Positions 9,386-18,300 of a DNA stretch of 64,000 nt are shown here, piece by piece. Source of the DNA: Palsa-461 sp036844945 (GTDB lineage: Bacteria > Actinomycetota > Acidimicrobiia > Acidimicrobiales > RAAP-2); contig DAIUEV010000003.1 of the NCBI GenBank assembly GCA_036844945.1, positions 51,764 through 115,763 on the forward strand, given 5' to 3'. Positions within the stretch are counted from its first letter, which is position 1; every line of letters starts with the position of its first letter. Both the position numbers and the translations under genes were made by a program. The notes under the pieces are model-generated. The model searched no databases. It saw nothing but the letters and a program-made list of their open reading frames with translations, and had not been told where the DNA came from.

Positions 9386-10144
9386 GTGGAGATTCAAGGG
9401 AAGAAGGCCGTCATCGTCGGCGGGGCGTCGGGGATGGCGCGGGCGACCGCCGAGATGCTCCACGCCAAGGGCGCCTCGATCGCGATCCTCGACCTGCCCA
9501 CCTCGGCGGGCGCCGAGGTGGCCGCCGGGTTGGACGGGACGTTCCACCCGGTGAACGTCATGGACGAGGAAGCCACCGAGTCGGCGCTCGCCGACGCCGT
9601 CGGCCAGCTGGGCGGGCTCCACATCGCGGTGAACACGGCCGGCGGGGCGACGGCCCGGCGGACCCTCACCAAGGACGGACCCCACCCGCTCGACGAGTTC
9701 CGCCGCGTCATCGAGCTGAACCTCATCGCCACGTTCAACTTGAACCGGCTCCAGGCCTTGCACATGTCGACCAACGAGCCGGACGACGGCGAACGTGGGG
9801 TGATCATCGACACCTCGTCGATCGCGGCCTTCGAGGGCCAGATCGGACAGGTGGCCTACACGGCCGCCAAGGCCGGCATCGCCGGGATGACCTTCACGAT
9901 GGCGCGGGACCTCGGCAGCCTCGGCATCCGGGTGGTGTCGATCGCGCCGAGCCTGTTCGCCACCGGGCTCACCAAGGGCATCCCCGACCAGTTCGCCGAG
10001 GCCCTGGTGAAGGACGCCGCCTTCCCGAGGCGGATGGGACGGCCCGAGGAGTTCGCCCGCCTGGCCGTCGCCATCGTGGAGAACCCCATGCTGAACGGCG
10101 GGTGCATCCGCCTCGACGCCGGCCAGCGGTTCGCCCCGAAGTAG
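9386..10144 (+). CDS. SDR oxidoreductase, 3-hydroxyacyl-CoA dehydrogenase-like
   Basis: A 252-residue classical SDR. VGGASGMA replaces the standard TGxxxGxG cofactor loop, with Asp (ILDLP) at the end of strand 2 favouring NAD. NTAGG stands in for NNAG, Ser lies in DTSSIAA and YTAAK is the catalytic pair. The pattern is that of type II 3-hydroxyacyl-CoA dehydrogenases. It starts at GTG 9386, preceded by GGAAGG about 9 bp upstream. It leads a probable operon with the YbaK-like gene (25 bp gap) and perhaps the fused acyl-CoA dehydrogenase. Confidence 0.87.
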   Translation: MEIQGKKAVIVGGASGMARATAEMLHAKGASIAILDLPTSAGAEVAAGLDGTFHPVNVMDEEATESALADAVGQLGGLHIAVNTAGGATARRTLTKDGPHPLDEFRRVIELNLIATFNLNRLQALHMSTNEPDDGERGVIIDTSSIAAFEGQIGQVAYTAAKAGIAGMTFTMARDLGSLGIRVVSIAPSLFATGLTKGIPDQFAEALVKDAAFPRRMGRPEEFARLAVAIVENPMLNGGCIRLDAGQRFAPK

Positions 10145-10169
10145 GCGCTCCGACGATCCGGGTGCACCG

Positions 10170-10736
10170 GTGACCAAACCCGGGATCTTCGAGCTCGGCG
10201 GGTTGCGCACGGTCCCCGCCGGGCACCGTCCCGACCTGGTCGGCGCGACGACCCGGAGCGCGCTCGAGGAATGGGGTCTCCTCGGGGTGGTCGGCGTGGT
10301 CGAGATCGACCCGTCGGTGTCGGACACGGCGGCGACCCGACGCGAGTTCGGGCTGCCTTCGGACTCCCTCGCCAACTGCGTGGTGGTGGCGGGCCGCCGC
10401 GAGGGCGAGGAGCGCTTCGCGGCCTGCATGGTGCTCGCCGACACCCGGGCCGACGTGAACGGCACCGTCCGTCGGCACCTGGACGTGCGCAAGGCCTCCT
10501 TCCTGCCGATGGAGCGGGCCGTCGAGATGACGGCGATGGAGTACGGCGGGATCACCCCGATCGGGCTGCCGCCCAGCTGGCCGGTGCTGGTCGACCGGCG
10601 CGTCGCCCACCGGGAGGTGGTCGTCATCGGGTCGGGGGTCCGCCGGTCGAAGATCCTGCTCCCGGGAGCGGTTCTGGCGGACCTGCCGACGGCGCTCGTG
10701 CTCGACGGCCTCGGGATCGCGCTCGCCGAGGGCTGA
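10170..10736 (+). CDS. YbaK/EbsC-family aminoacyl-tRNA deacylase-like protein
   Basis: A 188-residue protein matching the YbaK/prolyl-tRNA-editing fold. The block RRHLDVRKASFLPMERA, the Gly-rich GGITPIGLP turn and SGVRRSKILLPGAVL are the family's characteristic segments, the Lys in DVRKAS being the conserved one. Members hydrolyse mischarged aminoacyl-tRNA such as Cys-tRNA-Pro. It starts at GTG 10170, just after the SDR gene. Its place between lipid-catabolism genes looks incidental. Confidence 0.82.
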   Translation: MTKPGIFELGGLRTVPAGHRPDLVGATTRSALEEWGLLGVVGVVEIDPSVSDTAATRREFGLPSDSLANCVVVAGRREGEERFAACMVLADTRADVNGTVRRHLDVRKASFLPMERAVEMTAMEYGGITPIGLPPSWPVLVDRRVAHREVVVIGSGVRRSKILLPGAVLADLPTALVLDGLGIALAEG

Positions 10737-10900
10737 CCGTCCGGATCGATCGGCCTCCGGGCGGTGGCCCCGAGGTGGGCGGGACCCGGGTCCTCTACGC
10801 TCTCCAATCCGGGGAACGGATCCAGGAGCCTCCCGACGCCCTGCGTCGCACCGGGCGCCACCGCCGGATCCTCTCGCCGCGAATAAAGGGGACAGTTGCC

Positions 10901-13057
10901 ATGTCGATCGCCATCTCCGACGACCACGCCGCTCTGGCCAAGACGGCCTCGGAGTTCCTGAGCCGGCGCGAGTCGCGCAAAGCGGCCCGCGAGCTCCTCG
11001 AAGCCGACAGCGAAGGGCTGCCGCCGTTCTGGGGCGAGCTGTGCAAGCTCGGGTGGCTCGGACTGCATCTCCCTGAGGAGCACGGAGGCTCCGGCTACGG
11101 ATTGCCCGAGCTCGTGGTCGTGGTGGAGGAGCTCGGCCGGGCGGTGGCCCCCGGGCCCTTCGTGCCGACGGTGGTCGCGAGCGCGGTGCTGGCCGCGGCC
11201 GGCGATGCGGAGGTCCAAGCGGCCCTTCTCCCCGGGCTGGCCGACGGCTCGGTCATCGGCGCAGCCGCCCTCGGCGGCGACGTCGAGGTGCACGACGGCG
11301 TGGCGAACGGCTCGGCCGGGGTCGTCCTCGGCGGCGGACTGGCGGAGGTCTTCCTCGTCCCGGCCGGCGACGACGTGGCCGTGGTCACCCGCTCGGGCGG
11401 CGGGGTCCAGGTGGAGGTGCCGAAGAACCTCGACCCGACGCGGCGCGCCGCCCGGGTGACGCTCAAGAAGGCGCCGGCCCGGGTGCTGCCGGGGGCCCGG
11501 CAGGTCCTCGTCGACTACGCCCGGCTGCTCTACGCGGCCGAGGCGGTCGGGGTGGCCCGGGAGTGCACCGAGCTCGCCGCCGCCTACGCCAAGGTCCGGA
11601 TGCAGTTCGGCCGGCCGATCGCCACCTTCCAGGCGGTCAAGCACCACTGCGCCAACATGGCGGTCGCGGTCGAGCTCGCGACCTCGCTCGTGTGGGACGC
11701 CGCCCGGGCCGCCGAGCACGGCGGCGACCAGTTCTCGTTCACCGCGGCCATGGCCGCCGCGTTGGCCCTCCCCGCCGCCGACCTCGACGCCAACCTCAAC
11801 ACCCAGGTGCACGGCGGGATCGGGTTCACCTGGGAGCACGACGCCCACCTCTACCTGCGCCGGGCCACCGCCATCGAGGCGGTGGTGGGGGCCGAGGACG
11901 CGGCGGTGGCGGTGACCGACTTCGCCCGACGCGGCGTGACCCGAGGTCGCACGATCGACCTGCCGCCCGAGGCCGAGGAGCTCCGTCCGGCCGTGCGCGA
12001 GTTCGCCCTGAAGGTGAAGGGCCTCGACGAGGCGGCCCAGCGGGCGGCCATGATCGAGGAGGGCTACGCGATGCCCCACTGGCCGCGGCCCTGGGGCCGC
12101 GACGCCGGCGCGATCGAGCAGCTGGTCATCGAGCAGGAGTTCGCGGCCGCCGGCGTGTCGCGCCCCGGCTACGGCATCACCGGCTGGGTCATCCTCACCC
12201 TGATCCAGTACGCGACCGAGGACCAGGTCGCCCGGTGGGTCCGCCCCGCGCTCAACCAGGAGCTGATCTGGTGCCAGCTGTTCAGCGAGCCCAACGCCGG
12301 CTCCGACGCGGCGGGGATCCAGACCAAGGGGACCCGCGTGCACGGCGGCTGGCTGGTCAACGGCCAGAAGGTCTGGACGAGCGGCGCGAAGGAGGCCAAG
12401 TACGGCCTGGCCACCGTCCGGACCAACCCGGATGCCCCCAAGCACGACGGCATCACGATGATGGTCATCGACATGAAGGGCGAGGGGGTCGAGGTCCGGC
12501 CGCTCAAGCAGGCCACCGGCGGCGCCAACTTCAACGAGGTGTTCTTCACCGACGTGCACGTGCCCGACGACGACGTGGTCGGGCCGATCGACCACGGGTG
12601 GGCCGTGGCCCGGGCCACCCTCGGCAACGAGAGCGTCAGCATCGGGGGCGGCGGGTACGCGGGCGGGATGCCCGCGGGCGCGGTCATCACCATGCACGAC
12701 GCCCATCCCGACCGGCTGTCGGGCGGGGCCGGCCGGATCGGCCGCTACGTGGCCACCGGGCAGGCGATGGACGCGCTCAACCTGCGCAGCGCCCACCGGG
12801 CGGTGGCCGGGGCCGGACCGGGGCCCGAGGGCAACATCACCAAGCTCGTGCTCTCCGAGAACGGCCACGAGATGGCGGCGATGCTGTCCGCGCTCACCGG
12901 CCCGGACACCGCGTTCTTGGACGGCCCGTCCGCCCTCGCCGGCTCCCTGGTCCTCTCGCACCGGGCGATGTCGATCGCCGGGGGGACCTCGGAGATCAAG
13001 CGCAACCAGATCGGCGAGCGGATCCTGGGGCTCCCCCGCGACCCCTTGATCAACTGA
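10901..13057 (+). CDS. Two-domain fused acyl-CoA dehydrogenase (FadE34-like architecture)
   Basis: A 718-residue protein containing two complete acyl-CoA-dehydrogenase modules. Residues ~1-345 end with VHGGIGFTWEHDAHLYLRR. Residues ~360-718 contain SEPNAGSDAAG, VNGQKVWTSGA and the C-terminal GGTSEIKRNQIGERILGLPR. Mycobacterial FadE34, a steroid-side-chain dehydrogenase, has this single-chain arrangement replacing an alpha2beta2 pair, and the length agrees. Normally one half binds FAD and catalyses while the other is degenerate. It starts at ATG 10901 with AAAGGGG 10 bp upstream. Its last 8 bp overlap the convergent phosphatase gene. The steroid-type substrate is inferred from architecture only. 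Confidence 0.9.
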   Translation: MSIAISDDHAALAKTASEFLSRRESRKAARELLEADSEGLPPFWGELCKLGWLGLHLPEEHGGSGYGLPELVVVVEELGRAVAPGPFVPTVVASAVLAAAGDAEVQAALLPGLADGSVIGAAALGGDVEVHDGVANGSAGVVLGGGLAEVFLVPAGDDVAVVTRSGGGVQVEVPKNLDPTRRAARVTLKKAPARVLPGARQVLVDYARLLYAAEAVGVARECTELAAAYAKVRMQFGRPIATFQAVKHHCANMAVAVELATSLVWDAARAAEHGGDQFSFTAAMAAALALPAADLDANLNTQVHGGIGFTWEHDAHLYLRRATAIEAVVGAEDAAVAVTDFARRGVTRGRTIDLPPEAEELRPAVREFALKVKGLDEAAQRAAMIEEGYAMPHWPRPWGRDAGAIEQLVIEQEFAAAGVSRPGYGITGWVILTLIQYATEDQVARWVRPALNQELIWCQLFSEPNAGSDAAGIQTKGTRVHGGWLVNGQKVWTSGAKEAKYGLATVRTNPDAPKHDGITMMVIDMKGEGVEVRPLKQATGGANFNEVFFTDVHVPDDDVVGPIDHGWAVARATLGNESVSIGGGGYAGGMPAGAVITMHDAHPDRLSGGAGRIGRYVATGQAMDALNLRSAHRAVAGAGPGPEGNITKLVLSENGHEMAAMLSALTGPDTAFLDGPSALAGSLVLSHRAMSIAGGTSEIKRNQIGERILGLPRDPLIN

Positions 13058-13604
13058 GGTCGGGCCGGCCGACGGCCTCCCCCCACCGGCGCACGAAGGA
13101 CTCCTGCGCCGCCGTCTCCACGGCGCCGGGACAGTAGGCCTGCCGGACCCACCGGACCGCGTCGTCGGCCGGGTGGCCGGCGAGCACCGCGAGACACGCG
13201 AGCGCCGTGCCGGTCCGGCCGTGTCCGCCGAGGCAGCCGAGCTCGACCGACTCGCCCCGGTGCGCCCGGTCCCACAGGGTGCCGAGCCCGTGCTGCAGCT
13301 CGGTGGGGTCCTCGGGCACGCCGAAGTCGGGCCATGCGACGTGCTCGTGGGGCCACGGGGGCGCCCACGCGGCGTCGAGGTAGAGGCCGAAGTGGGGCGG
13401 ATGCTCGCGGGCGTAGGGGGCGAGGGGATCGAAGGACACCGCGGTCACCCTGGTGCCGTCGGGGAGCACCACCGGGGTGCGGTGGAGGTGCACTTCGAAG
13501 TCCTGCAGCTCGTGCGCTGGATCGGTGCACTTCGCCCGCTCCCGATCCGGCGACCAGCTGACCTGACAGGCCGTGCAGGCACGCACCGTCCTGATCTCGG
13601 TCAC
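13050..13604 (-). CDS. Protein-tyrosine-phosphatase-like protein with N-terminal Cys motif
   Basis: A 184-residue protein whose C-terminal part carries the CX5R phosphatase loop CLGGHGRTGTA, with Gly where the usual HC histidine stands. The first 30 residues contain CTACQ, a later Cys and a His in a spacing that could hold zinc, followed by a region with WP and W-P-D-F segments like a WPD acid loop. Known of the family: cysteine-based dephosphorylation of proteins or small molecules. It is convergent with the fused dehydrogenase gene and overlaps it by 8 bp. GTG start with GGGAG about 10 bp upstream. Confidence 0.75.
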   Translation of the reverse strand: MTEIRTVRACTACQVSWSPDRERAKCTDPAHELQDFEVHLHRTPVVLPDGTRVTAVSFDPLAPYAREHPPHFGLYLDAAWAPPWPHEHVAWPDFGVPEDPTELQHGLGTLWDRAHRGESVELGCLGGHGRTGTALACLAVLAGHPADDAVRWVRQAYCPGAVETAAQESFVRRWGEAVGRPDLS

Positions 13605-13639
13605 GGCCGATCAGCTCCCGGCCGGACCCACCGTGCTCC

Positions 13640-14416
13640 TCAGCGTCCCGTCCACACCGGATCGCGCTTCTCGATGAACGCCCGCGCCCCCTCCTTGGCG
13701 TCCTCGCTGCCGAAGACCTTCGGCATCCACTCGGCCTGGAGTTCGTAGGCCTTCTCCACGTCGACTGCGGCCATCCGCACCAGCTCCTTGGTCGCCTGGA
13801 GCCCGAGCGGCCCGTTCCGCGCGATCCGCTCGGCCATCGCGAACGCGGCGTCGAGGACCTGGTCGGCCGGGACCACCTGGTTCACCAGGCCGAGCGAGAG
13901 CGCCCTCGATGCGTCGACGAGATCCCCGGTGAGCGTCAGCTCGAGGGCGACGGCGAGCGGGATCCGGGTCCCGATGAAGACCCCGCCGCCCGCCGCGAAG
14001 AGGCCGCGCTTCACCTCGGGGAGCCCGAAGGTCGCCGTCTCCGCGGCCACCACCACGTCGCAGCCGAGCAGCAGCTCGAAACCGCCGGCGACCGCGGTGG
14101 CGTTGGCGGCCCCGACCACGGGGACCGACACCCCGTTGCGCACGAACCGGCCGAACACCGGCGCGCCCTCGCCGCTCGGGTTGGACCCGGTGGTGCCTTC
14201 GGAGAACCCCCGCAGGTCCATCCCGGCGCAGAAGGCGCGGTCACCGGTGCCGGTGAGCACGACGCAGCGCACCTCGGGGTCCTCCTCGGCCTCCTTCAGG
14301 CCGAGGCCGATCTCGTTGATCAGCTCCGCATTGAGCGAGTTCCGGGCCTCGGGCCGATTGAGCCTGAGCAGCTGCACCGCCCCACGCCGTTCCCTCACCA
14401 GCACCGGTTCGCTCAT
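13640..14416 (-). CDS. Enoyl-CoA hydratase/isomerase family protein
   Basis: A 258-residue crotonase-fold protein. Seen: LNRPEARNSLN, AFCAGMDLRGF (oxyanion-hole region), AVAGGFELLLGCD, and an LPEVKRGL segment at the second catalytic position. Length and motifs fit enoyl-CoA hydratase. The ATG at 14416 has GGGAG 7 bp upstream, which cuts the much longer open frame to the normal family length. It lies 36 bp from the phosphatase start on the same strand, so the two could share a transcript. It diverges from the molybdopterin hydroxylase gene. Confidence 0.92.
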   Translation of the reverse strand: MSEPVLVRERRGAVQLLRLNRPEARNSLNAELINEIGLGLKEAEEDPEVRCVVLTGTGDRAFCAGMDLRGFSEGTTGSNPSGEGAPVFGRFVRNGVSVPVVGAANATAVAGGFELLLGCDVVVAAETATFGLPEVKRGLFAAGGGVFIGTRIPLAVALELTLTGDLVDASRALSLGLVNQVVPADQVLDAAFAMAERIARNGPLGLQATKELVRMAAVDVEKAYELQAEWMPKVFGSEDAKEGARAFIEKRDPVWTGR

Positions 14417-14627
14417 CGAGTCGCTCCCTCCGCCATCGGGTCTCGGGTCCGTTCTTGCCTCGTCATAGCCGAGCCGGCCCCGGCGCGCCTTTCGGATCGG
14501 GCCGCCCGCGCCCCGGTCCGAACCGCTCCTCCGTGGCAGAGTGAACGCGCCGGCGAGTGCGAGGGTGGGGTGGCGCCAACAGTGAGCGGGGCAGGACCAC
14601 GGATCGCGGCGTCCGACGGAGCGTGAG

Positions 14628-16895
14628 ATGACCGTCCCGTCCACCACTCGCACCCTGCTCGGCCACGAGATCCGCCGCTCGGAGGACCCCGAGCTGCTCA
14701 CCGGCGCGGCCCGGTTCGTCGCCGACCTCCCGGCGCCGGGGGTGCTCGACGCGGTGTTCGTCCGCTCGTCGATCGCCCACGGGGTGCTCCGCTCGGTCGA
14801 CGTGACCGACGCGTCCAGCTTCCCCGGGGTGCACTCGGTCTGGACCGCCACCGACCTGGCCGCCCCGCCCATGGGCGGAGATCCCGCGCTGGTCCGACCG
14901 CTCCTGGCGGTGGGCCGGGTGCGGTTCGTCGGCGAGCCGGTGGCGGTGGTCCTCGCCGAGGGCCAGGCGGTCGGCATGGATGCCGCCGAGCTCGTCGCGG
15001 TCGACATCGACCCCCTCCCCGCGGTCGTCGACCCCGTGGCGGCCGCGGGTGCCGACGCTCCGATCCTGTTCCCCAACCACGGCACCAACGTGGTCGGAGG
15101 GCGTCACCACGACGCCGAGGCCGACTTCTTCGGCGCGGCCGACGCCGTGGCGACGGCGCGGTTCCGGCACAACCGCGTCGCGCCGGTGACCATGGAGCCG
15201 AACGGCGTGCTCGTGCTCCCGGAGGAGGACGGTTCGCTCACGGTGTGGATCTCCACGCAGAGCGTCTTCGGCGTCCAGGGCGAGATGGCCCGCACGCTCG
15301 GCGTCGACCGGTCCTCGGTCCGGGTCCGCGCCCCGTGGGTGGGCGGCGGCTTCGGCGCGAAGGGGGGCGTGTACTCCGACGCGCTGGTGGCGGCGGTCCT
15401 CGCCCATCGCCTGCGACGGCCGGTGCGCTGGATCGAGACCCGGTCCGAGAACATGGTCAACATGACCCACGGGCGCGGCATGGTCCAGGACGTCGAGGTC
15501 GGCGTCACCACCGAGGGGCTGCTCGCCGGGCTGCGGGTCCGGGCGTTCGCCGACGTCGGGGCGTACGCGTCGCGGGGCACGTTCATCCCGATGGTGACGC
15601 GGATGATGTCCGGTGGCGTGTACCGGTGGCCGAGACACGACTTCTCGGCGGTCACGGTGGTGACCAACACCACGCCCACCGGTCCCTACCGCGGCGCCGG
15701 GCGTCCGGAGGCCGCCGCGCTGGTCGAGCGGGCCGTCGACATGGCGGCGGCATCGATCGGGATGGATCCGGTCGAGCTACGCCGGAAGAACCTGCCCGGT
15801 CCGACCGAGTTCCCCTTCACGTCGGCCACCGGTGTCGTCTACGACAGCGGCAACTACGAGGGAGCCCTGGACGCGGCGCTCGAGATGGCCGGCTACGACG
15901 CCCTTCGCGTGGAGCAGCGCGAGCGGCTCGAGGCCGGCGGCCCGCTCCTCGGAATCGGGGTGGCCTGCTACGTCGAGACGTCCGGCCGCGGCTCGGAGTT
16001 CGGATCGGTCACCGTCGAGGACGACGGCAGCGTGACCGTCGTCACCGGCAGCGTCCCCCACGGCCAGGGCCACGAGACGACGTGGGCGCAGATCGCGGCA
16101 TCCGTCCTCGGCGTGCCGCTCGAGGTGATCCGGGTCGTGCACTCGGACACCGCCCTCGTCGACCACGGCGTCGGCACGTTCGGGTCACGGAGCCTCCAGC
16201 TGGCCGGATCGGCGGTCCACGACGCGGCGGTCGACGTCCTCGATCGGGCCCGGCGGGTCGCCGCCGACCTGCTCGAGGCCAACCCCGACGACGTGGTCGC
16301 GCAGCCCGACGGCAGCCTGGGCGTGGCCGGGGTCCCGTCCTCGGCGCTGTCCTGGAGCCGGTTGGCCGTCGAGGCCCGCTCGCGGGGCGAGGAGCTGGCC
16401 CGACGGCTCGACTTCGAGTCGGCCGGCTCCTTCCCGTTCGGCTGCCACATCGCCGTCGTCGAGATCGACCGGGAGACCGGGATGGTGACCCTGCGGGACA
16501 TGGTGGCCGTCGACGACTGCGGCGTGGTGGTGAACCCGCTCCTGGCCGAGGGTCAGGTCCACGGTGGCCTCGCCCAGGGCATCGCCCAGGCCCTGTTCGA
16601 AGAGGTGCTCTACGCCGAGGACGGCACCCCGCGCACGACCAACCTGGCGGACTACGCCGTGCCCTCGGCGGCCGACCTCCCGGGGTTCCGGACGGCCCAC
16701 ACGGTGACCCCGTCGCCCAACAACCCCCTCGGCGCGAAGGGCATCGGCGAGTCCGGGACCACCGGGTCGGTCTCGGCCGTGTGGAACGCGGTGGTCGACG
16801 CGCTGCGCCCACTCGGGGTGCTGCACCTCGATCCCCCGTTCACGCCGGAGAAGGTGTGGCGGGCCATCACCACGGCGACCGGAAGCCGCCCCTGA
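14628..16895 (+). CDS. Molybdopterin-binding hydroxylase large subunit (xanthine dehydrogenase/CO dehydrogenase form II-like)
   Basis: A 755-residue large subunit of the xanthine-oxidase family, binding molybdopterin cytosine dinucleotide. Seen: GGFGAKGG around residue 240, PYRGAGR at 353-359 (the active-site signature of form II CoxL-like proteins rather than the AYXCSFR of true CO dehydrogenase), and Glu708 in GIGESGT, the conserved catalytic base. No medium (FAD) or small (2Fe-2S) subunit gene lies next to it in this window, which is unusual, so its partners must be elsewhere. Start ATG 14628 with GGAG 6 bp upstream. The substrate is unknown; CO oxidation should not be assumed. Confidence 0.9.
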   Translation: MTVPSTTRTLLGHEIRRSEDPELLTGAARFVADLPAPGVLDAVFVRSSIAHGVLRSVDVTDASSFPGVHSVWTATDLAAPPMGGDPALVRPLLAVGRVRFVGEPVAVVLAEGQAVGMDAAELVAVDIDPLPAVVDPVAAAGADAPILFPNHGTNVVGGRHHDAEADFFGAADAVATARFRHNRVAPVTMEPNGVLVLPEEDGSLTVWISTQSVFGVQGEMARTLGVDRSSVRVRAPWVGGGFGAKGGVYSDALVAAVLAHRLRRPVRWIETRSENMVNMTHGRGMVQDVEVGVTTEGLLAGLRVRAFADVGAYASRGTFIPMVTRMMSGGVYRWPRHDFSAVTVVTNTTPTGPYRGAGRPEAAALVERAVDMAAASIGMDPVELRRKNLPGPTEFPFTSATGVVYDSGNYEGALDAALEMAGYDALRVEQRERLEAGGPLLGIGVACYVETSGRGSEFGSVTVEDDGSVTVVTGSVPHGQGHETTWAQIAASVLGVPLEVIRVVHSDTALVDHGVGTFGSRSLQLAGSAVHDAAVDVLDRARRVAADLLEANPDDVVAQPDGSLGVAGVPSSALSWSRLAVEARSRGEELARRLDFESAGSFPFGCHIAVVEIDRETGMVTLRDMVAVDDCGVVVNPLLAEGQVHGGLAQGIAQALFEEVLYAEDGTPRTTNLADYAVPSAADLPGFRTAHTVTPSPNNPLGAKGIGESGTTGSVSAVWNAVVDALRPLGVLHLDPPFTPEKVWRAITTATGSRP

Positions 16896-16952
16896 GCGCT
16901 CGGTCGCTGCGCCAGGACCTCGCCGCGCGTTTGTGGGTTCGGTGAAGCCCGG

Positions 16953-18182
16953 TCAGGAGCGGGCCAGCGAGATCAGCCGGTCGAGGACCCGGCCGCCGTC
17001 GGCACGGAGCCCGTTGTGCTCGTACTCGTTGGTCAGCCAGACCCGCATGCTCGGGATCAGCGACGCCGTCTCCTCGGAGAAGGCCCGCTCGACGTACATG
17101 TCCTCCGCGTAGACCACCGCGGCCGAGGGGACCGTGCAGTCGCGCAGGTGGTCGGCGTCGTAGAGGCGCGGCCACTCGTGGTGGGCCAGCGTCTCGGCGG
17201 CCCCCCGGAGCGGGCGCAGCGCCCGGTAGTCCTCGAACATCCAGGGGAACACGTGCTCGCCGGTGAAGAGCTCGGGGTCGTCCCCGTAGGCGTCGGGTTG
17301 GACCCGGGCGGCCGACCAGCCGGTGATCGCGCCGTTCGAGTACGAGGACTCGTGAACGGCCGCATAGAGCGGGTTGCGGGAGAACGGCGGGAGCGCAGCT
17401 TCGAGATCGTGCAAGAACGCGGGCGAGCCCGGTGGAAGCTCGAGGACGCCGTGCACGTGCTCGGCCCCGTCGCTCATGCCGAATCCCCAGCCGAGCTGTC
17501 GGAACATCCGCCCGGTGAGCCGGTCGCCGCCCGGGAGCAGCACCTCCTCGTCCTCGATCCAGGCGTGGATCCTCCGCACCCGCTCCCGGTCCTCGGGATA
17601 GCGCACGTAGTAGCGGCGGCACCGCTCGAGCGTCCTCTTATAGGTCGCCCGATACACATCGTCGGGATGCCGGTCGACCGGCGCGAGCCCACCGGTGAGG
17701 TAGGCCTCGGCCAGCGATCCGGGGGCCGAGGACAGGTAGTGCAGGACGCAGAAGCCGCCGAAGGACTGTCCGAGCACGCTCCACCGCTCGACCCCGAGCT
17801 GGGCCCGGATGGCCTCGGCGTCGAGCACGATCGAGTCCGCCCGAAGGCAGGCCAGGTACTCGGCCTGCGCCGCCGCGTCCAGGCCGGGGAGGGTGCCGAC
17901 CGGGGTGGAACGGCCGGTCCCGCGCTGGTCGAGGAGGAGGACCCGGTAGTCCCGGAGCGCCCGTTCGAGCCAGCCGGGCGCCCACGGCTGGACCGTCGGA
18001 CGCGGCGCCTCCATTCCCGGCCCACCCTGCAGGAACACGAGGAAGGGCCGGTCCGTTCCGTCCGTGGTGGCGACCTCCCGGGCGAAGACGCAGATCCGGG
18101 CGCCGTCGGGGTCCGAATGGCGGAGCGGCAGGTCGAACTCGTGCTCGGTGACCACCAGTCCCCCGAAGCGCACCGTCGACAT
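16953..18182 (-). CDS. Proline iminopeptidase-type alpha/beta hydrolase (S33 family)
   Basis: A 409-residue alpha/beta hydrolase of the prolyl-aminopeptidase family. Seen: FLQGGPGMEAP (oxyanion motif), LLDQRGTGRSTP, nucleophile elbow GQSFGGF, and the catalytic His in the NEYEHNGLR tail. Known members release N-terminal proline. It is cytoplasmic with no signal sequence. The start ATG at 18182 has no Shine-Dalgarno; CAGAAT lies 6 bp upstream, so a leaderless message is possible. It diverges from the DUF2889 gene with about 110 bp between. Confidence 0.87.
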   Translation of the reverse strand: MSTVRFGGLVVTEHEFDLPLRHSDPDGARICVFAREVATTDGTDRPFLVFLQGGPGMEAPRPTVQPWAPGWLERALRDYRVLLLDQRGTGRSTPVGTLPGLDAAAQAEYLACLRADSIVLDAEAIRAQLGVERWSVLGQSFGGFCVLHYLSSAPGSLAEAYLTGGLAPVDRHPDDVYRATYKRTLERCRRYYVRYPEDRERVRRIHAWIEDEEVLLPGGDRLTGRMFRQLGWGFGMSDGAEHVHGVLELPPGSPAFLHDLEAALPPFSRNPLYAAVHESSYSNGAITGWSAARVQPDAYGDDPELFTGEHVFPWMFEDYRALRPLRGAAETLAHHEWPRLYDADHLRDCTVPSAAVVYAEDMYVERAFSEETASLIPSMRVWLTNEYEHNGLRADGGRVLDRLISLARS

Positions 18183-18261
18183 CGCCCGATTCTGGCAAGG
18201 GAGGTTCCCGCTCGCCCAACGGAGCCGGCGAACACGCACCGACGGTCGGGCGACGATCCCA

Positions 18262-18300
18262 TATCGTGAGGCCATGGCGCGTGTCGGGGTCCCGAGGTGA
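18262..18300 (+). promoter_or_regulatory. Leaderless promoter plus 8-codon upstream ORF coupled to the DUF2889 gene
   Basis: TATCGT at 18262-18267 lies exactly 6 bp before ATG 18274. That ATG opens an 8-codon frame (MARVGVPR) whose TGA at 18298-18300 overlaps the GTG start of the next gene in a GTGA arrangement. The DUF2889 GTG has no convincing Shine-Dalgarno of its own. The layout fits a leaderless upstream ORF delivering terminating ribosomes to the downstream start. The peptide has no amino-acid run that would suggest attenuation. Confidence 0.45.

Noticed and set aside
9200..12961. A 1253-codon minus-strand open frame opposite the SDR, YbaK-like and fused dehydrogenase genes
   Set aside because: Low-complexity antisense translation; the plus strand has three proteins with full catalytic motifs and good start signals.
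14628..16895. True carbon monoxide dehydrogenase CoxL
   Set aside because: The active-site loop reads PYRGAGR rather than the AYXCSFR signature, and coxM/coxS are absent.
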